DNA of 64,000 bases from Lantana camara (lineage: Eukaryota > Streptophyta > Magnoliopsida > Lamiales > Verbenaceae): contig CM074865.1 of the NCBI GenBank assembly GCA_037501455.1, positions 6,335,001-6,399,000 on the forward strand, given 5' to 3'. A program made the translations under genes and the position numbers. Of the stretch, positions 60,001-64,000 are shown in pieces. Numbering within the stretch: position 1 is the stretch's first letter; each line of letters starts with the position of its first letter. The notes under the pieces were generated by a model. It did no database searches and was not told where the DNA came from. It saw only the letters and a program-made list of their open reading frames with translations.

Positions 60001-63000
60001 TGTCTTCGCATGGACAGATGATCAGCTGGAGGGGATTGACCCTTCTGTGGCGGTTCACAGGCTGAACGTAGATCCAAAGATCCGTCCGGTGAAGCAGAAG
60101 AAGAGGACACACGGACCTGAAAGGGATAAGATCATACAAGACCAGGTGGACATGCTGCTAGCTGCCGGTCACATCAAGGAAATTTAGTTTCCTGAGTGGC
60201 TCTCAAATGTAGTCCTGGTCCCGAAGAAGGAGAACAAGTGGCGCATGTGCGTGGATTTCAGAAACTTGAATAACGCATGCCCCAAGGATTTCTACCCACT
60301 GCCTAACATAGATCAGCTGGTGGATTCCACCTCCGGGTGTGAACTCCTCAGTATGATGGATGCCTCGCAAGGCTATCATCAAATCCCTTTGGATCCGGCA
60401 GATCAGAGAAGAGTGAGCTTCATCACAGCTGGAGGAACATATTGCTACATGGTCATGCCCTTCGGGCTGAAAAACGCAGGAGCGACCTACCAGCGTCTGG
60501 TAGATAGAATGTTCAAAGATCAGATAGGGAGAAACGTGGAAGTTTACGTAGATGACATGTTGGTGAAAAGCAGGAAGTCAGACACTCACCTGGCAGATTT
60601 GAAAGAAGCCTTCCAGGTCCTGCGCAAATACAACATGAAGCTGAACCCTTTAAAGTGCTCTTTTGGGGGGAAGGGAGGAAAATTCCTCGGTTACATTGTT
60701 ACGGAAAGGGGGATTCAAGCAAATCCGGTAAAAATCCAAGCAATACGAGACATGAAGGCCCCAACAACACCGAATGAGGTGCAATGCCTGACGGGGAGGA
60801 TGGCAGCTCTGAGCCGTTTCATCTCGAGGCTAGCAGAAAAAAACCTCCCTTTCTTTGGAGTATTGAGAAAGGCGTGCAAGTTTGCATGGAGTCCGGAATG
60901 CCAGAAGGCTTTCGAAGACCTGAAGGCGTACCTGGAAGGAATACCCCTCCTGGTCAAGCCCGTACCAGAAGAGCCTCTATACGTATACCTGGCAGTATCA
61001 GGCCAGGCTGTCAGCTCCGTTCTGCTCCGGGAGGAAGGAGGAACCCAGAAGCCGGTGTATTATGTTAGCAAGGTGCTCAAAGGAGCAGAACAGCGGTATC
61101 CGGATATGGAAAAGCTGGCGTTGGCACTCATGGTTACAGCGCGAAGGTTGCGACCATACTTCCTATCGCACGCAATAGTGGTCCGCACGAATTATCCCAT
61201 GAGGTAAGTGCTCGGGAAGCCGGAGACATCAGGAAGGCTAATCAAAGGGGCCATGGAGCTGGGGGAATTTGATATATCGTATTCCCCAAGGACAGCAATC
61301 AAAGCACAAGCCCTGGCGGACTTCATATCAGAGATGACCACGACGCCCGAGCAGGAAGGGCGCAGGTGGTTGCTACACGTTGATGGTTCATCCACCAGCT
61401 CGGGGAGCGGAGCTGGAGTGGTGATAACCAGCCCCGAAGGAGATGAATTCGAGTTTGCTATCAGATTCAACTTCAAAGCATCCAATAATGAGGCGGAATA
61501 CGAGGCAGTGATCATGGGGCTGAAGCTAGCCAAAGAAGCTGGAGCGCAGCACCTGGTGGTGTATTCAGACTCCCAGCTGGTATCCTGTCAGGTGGAGGGA
61601 AAGTACGAAGCTCATGAAGAAATGATGAAGGCCTACTTAACTAAAGTGAATGAAATGAAGACAGAATTTGTTACCTTCCAGCTGGAGCAGATACCACGAG
61701 ATGAGAACAAGAAAGCAGATCGACTAGCCAAGATGGCTAGTTCGTTCGAGGGTGTCCATACCAGGAAGATTACGGTTCTGACACTCCCTACTGGGGCGCT
61801 AGAGCAGGACGCGAATGCAGACCAGGAAGTGCTGATAGGGCAGGAAGAGCAGGACTGGAGGGAGGAGATTCTTGATTACCTGCTACATGACATACTTCCA
61901 ACTGACAGGAAGGAAGCGCTGAGAGTGCAACGAAAAGCTGCCCGATTTGTGGCGATGCGAGGTTTCCTATATAGAAGATCGGTGACAATGCCCTTGCCCA
62001 AATGCTTGTCGCCGGAGGAAAGCCATTATGTGCTGCGAGAGATACACGAAGGAAGTTGTGGAAGTCATTCTGGCTGGACCTCGCTGGCGGGAAAGGTGTT
62101 GAGAGCGGGATATTTTTGGCCGACCATCAAAACGGATGCTAAGGAGTTCGTTGCAAAGTGTGAGCAATGTCAGAAATATGCTCCCCTCCTGCACCAGCCA
62201 GCTGAGCCCCTCACGGCTATGTACTCACCATGCCCCTTCGCCAAATGGGGCATCGATATAGTTGGCCCGCTTCCCCCTGGGAAAGGACAAACACGATTCA
62301 TGATCGTGGCCGTAGATTACTTCAGCAAGTGGGTGGAAGCGGAAGCTTTAGTGAAGATCACGGAGAAAGAAGTGATAAAATTCTTACAACGAAATATCGT
62401 GTGCCGTTTTGGAGTCCCGAGAGAGCTGGTCTCGGATAATGGGAGACAGTTCATAGGAACGCAGCTGAAGGAATGGTGCCAGCAGCTAGGGATTCGACAA
62501 TGCTTTTCAGCGGTCTATCACCCGCAGGCAAACGGACAGGTGGAGGTAATGAACCGACTCATCTTACATGGTCTCAAGACTAGAGTGGAAGGAGCTAGAG
62601 GAAAATGGGCTACCGAGCTACCCGCAGTCCTGTGGGCTCACCGAACCACTCCAAATGTGACCACGGGAGAGACACCTTTCAACCTGGTATACGGTGCCGA
62701 GGCGGTCATTCCTGCTGAGATAGGCATGCCCTCGCCACGAGTGGAAGCCTATAATGAAGAAGAGAACGAAGCGTTAATGAGGGAAAACTTGGATACTATA
62801 GAAGAGGCAAGGGATCGAGCACTTATACGAATGGCGAGGTATAAAAACCAAATGGTGGCAGCTTACAATAGGAAGGTGAAAGCGCGCGACTTCCAGGTGG
62901 GGGACTTGGTGCTTAGGAGGGCAGATGCCTTGAAACCTGTTGGCAAACTGGGCCCCAGCTGGGAAGGGCCCTACAAAGTCGTAAAGATCGTAGGTCGAGG

Positions 63001-63082
63001 AGCTTATGAGCTGGAGGATGCTAGCGGGAAGAAGCTATCCCGACCCTGGAACGTGCAAAACCTGAAAAGGTCCTTCAGCTAA
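57017..63082 (+). pseudogene. Tat gag-pol polyprotein with two in-frame stops
   Basis: A single frame of about 2,020 codons from ATG 57017 to TAA 63080, broken only at 60185 (TAG) and 61205 (TAA). Order: gag/capsid domain at residues about 350-490 (QEWARQLEPGSIHSFDQFAA); a CX2HX4HX4C knuckle at 579-592; an Arg/Gly/Pro-rich tail; protease with FIDSGSSADIL (Asp at about 791); reverse transcriptase with MPFGLKNAG and YVDDM (60545-60556); gypsy RNase H; archaeal-type RNase H at about 61375-61740 (HVDGSSTSSGSGAG, NNEAEYEAV, VYSDSQL); integrase with HHCC finger (CEQCQ near 62160) and DDE residues near 62255, 62435 and 62543; C-terminal GPY-type module near 62960. Both stops can be explained by one C-to-T change in CAG or CAA. 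Confidence 0.92.
58751..58792 (+). other. CX2HX4HX4C zinc-knuckle-like motif in gag
   Basis: C-R-F-H-NDYG-H-DTDE-C has the spacing of the retroviral CCHC knuckle with His as the second ligand. It sits between the capsid domain and a basic tail, where a nucleocapsid RNA-binding site is expected. Confidence 0.75.
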
Positions 63083-63250
63083 GCAGGCGCGCATACCTGG
63101 AAGGAGGGCAGAAGGAGGGACGCATTACCAGAACTTCCAGGTTCCAATCAAAACCTGAAAGGGTTTTTCTGCTAAGCAGACACGCGGCCTGCACACCTGG
63201 AAGGAGAGCAGAAGGAGGAACATATGATCAGAACGTCCAGGTTCCAACGT
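63060..63250 (+). repeat. Tandem duplication spanning the pol stop codon
   Basis: Two units of about 95 bp (roughly 63060-63153 and 63154-63250) share CCTGAAA, CTGCTAAGCAG-like, ACCTGGAAGGAG, GCAGAAGGAGG and CCAGGTTCCAA phrases in order. The first unit contains the last pol codons and the TAA; the second is a diverged, non-coding copy. Confidence 0.75.
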
Positions 63251-64000
63251 TTTCTTTTCCGCATGCTTGATAGTTGTTTATATAGAATTTTCTATATTTT
63301 GATTCATGCGAATGAAGAAGATTATGTTTCATGTTTATGTTTTATTTGAATAACTAACTTCATGGGATTTGTGAGAATGCATTATGATGAGAAAAAGAAC
63401 CAGCTCGTGTTATGCCCTCGATGCATACACATTATAATGAGGAAAAAATGACTTATGCTGGGATACGCTCTGAGTGCATCGTATTATTATTAATTTGACA
63501 CTTGAGACAGGCACATGCAAAGCCTCCGCGGCTATATTACCGAAAATCTGAACATTTTCGATGAATGATTACCCGTGATGAAGGGGGCACACAAATAAGT
63601 CCCTCTTGGGAAGGCGCGTTGATTACGCATACGCCTTGGGAAGAGCTGGAGGAAAGGCTCTTGGGAGTGATTCTCCACCTGCTACCACCAGCCGGGTTGG
63701 CCACCTAGCTGGAAGGGAGCAGCTATCGCCAGGGTCGGAGAGAATACCCTCAATGCGAGTGGATCTGGCAGTCTTCTACCATAAATACCTGACAGGAAGG
63801 ACATGCTCCTAGCTGAGCAGGAGAGCGGCAGGCAGGGCAAGGAGAGGGTCTTCACCAGCACCGCGTCAGAACCTCCTCCGACTGCCTACTTTCTGCTAGC
63901 AGAACGGGAAGAAAATGAAAGAAGAAGAAGACTAACACAAGCCAGATTCACACACAATATAACAAGCATGTGCCAAAAGAGAAAAATCAAGTGTCTGAAG
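63251..64000. other. Spacer downstream of gag-pol, no gene called
   Basis: This is where Tat elements may carry an antisense gene, as seen at 7166-9846. No ORF longer than about 70 codons was supported on either strand. GGAAG- and GCTGG-rich words recur at 63600-63850. Confidence 0.5.

Larger units (their letters stand above)
56338..64000 (+). mobile_element. Second Tat-type Ty3/gypsy retrotransposon, left-hand part
   Basis: A 5' LTR, a primer-site region, a near-intact gag-pol and the start of the post-integrase spacer are visible; the 3' LTR is beyond the window. Dual RNase H domains and the Pro/Gly-rich gag tail fit the Tat lineage. The DNA is notably more GC-rich than its surroundings, as expected of a recent insert in AT-rich DNA. 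Confidence 0.88.

Overview
This window looks like nuclear DNA from a flowering plant, most likely a eudicot. It holds an ERF gene with an intron, a fragment of a phytosulfokine-receptor gene, a DUF3511 gene and a PMEI relic. These are dispersed in AT-rich sequence packed with LTR retrotransposons, hAT and foldback DNA elements, and (TA)n tracts. Nothing bacterial or organellar was seen. All family names come from motif recognition, not database searches.

Layout. 1-10921: right part of a Tat-type Ty3/gypsy element (plus strand) with a decayed polyprotein. Its integrase is split by a solo LTR (3006-5749, TSD TGGTT). It carries a spliced antisense gene (7166-9846, minus) and a 3' LTR (10286-10921). 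The element truncates a PSKR1-like LRR receptor gene (10922-11436, minus). 12.0-13.5 kb: a long hairpin element and a hAT element (TSD GGTGCAGA). 13886-15561: a two-exon group-X ERF gene (minus) whose expected ATG reads ACG. 16.4-19.5 kb: a diverged tandem array interrupted by a poly(A)-tailed retroposed sequence. 20.2-24.3 kb: two further DNA transposons in AT-rich DNA.

26994-42967: a complete minus-strand gypsy-type element with two 642-bp LTRs, a gag gene and no visible pol (a TR-GAG-like non-autonomous element). A complete plus-strand Copia-type element (30768-40079, two 2.2-kb LTRs) is nested inside it, with only ruined coding sequence. LTR divergence by eye (about 2.2% for the outer element, about 0.9% for the inner) agrees with this order.

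43-50 kb: TIR/foldback elements and a broken PMEI gene split by LTR-like DNA that carries a palindrome array. 50-54.5 kb: two plausible working genes, a DUF3511 protein and a two-exon conserved protein ending in a CaaX box. 55.5 kb: a LINE RNase H relic. 56338-64000: the left part of a second Tat-type element with a 5' LTR, primer site and a nearly intact 2,000-codon gag-pol broken only by two stop codons.

The most unusual signal is a pair of six-copy palindrome arrays (4597-4798 and 46959-47188). The two arrays use different palindromes but similar copy spacings. Other points are a CX2HX4HX4C knuckle shared by two different gag proteins, the antisense spliced gene in the Tat element, and a Copia element with young LTRs but dead genes.
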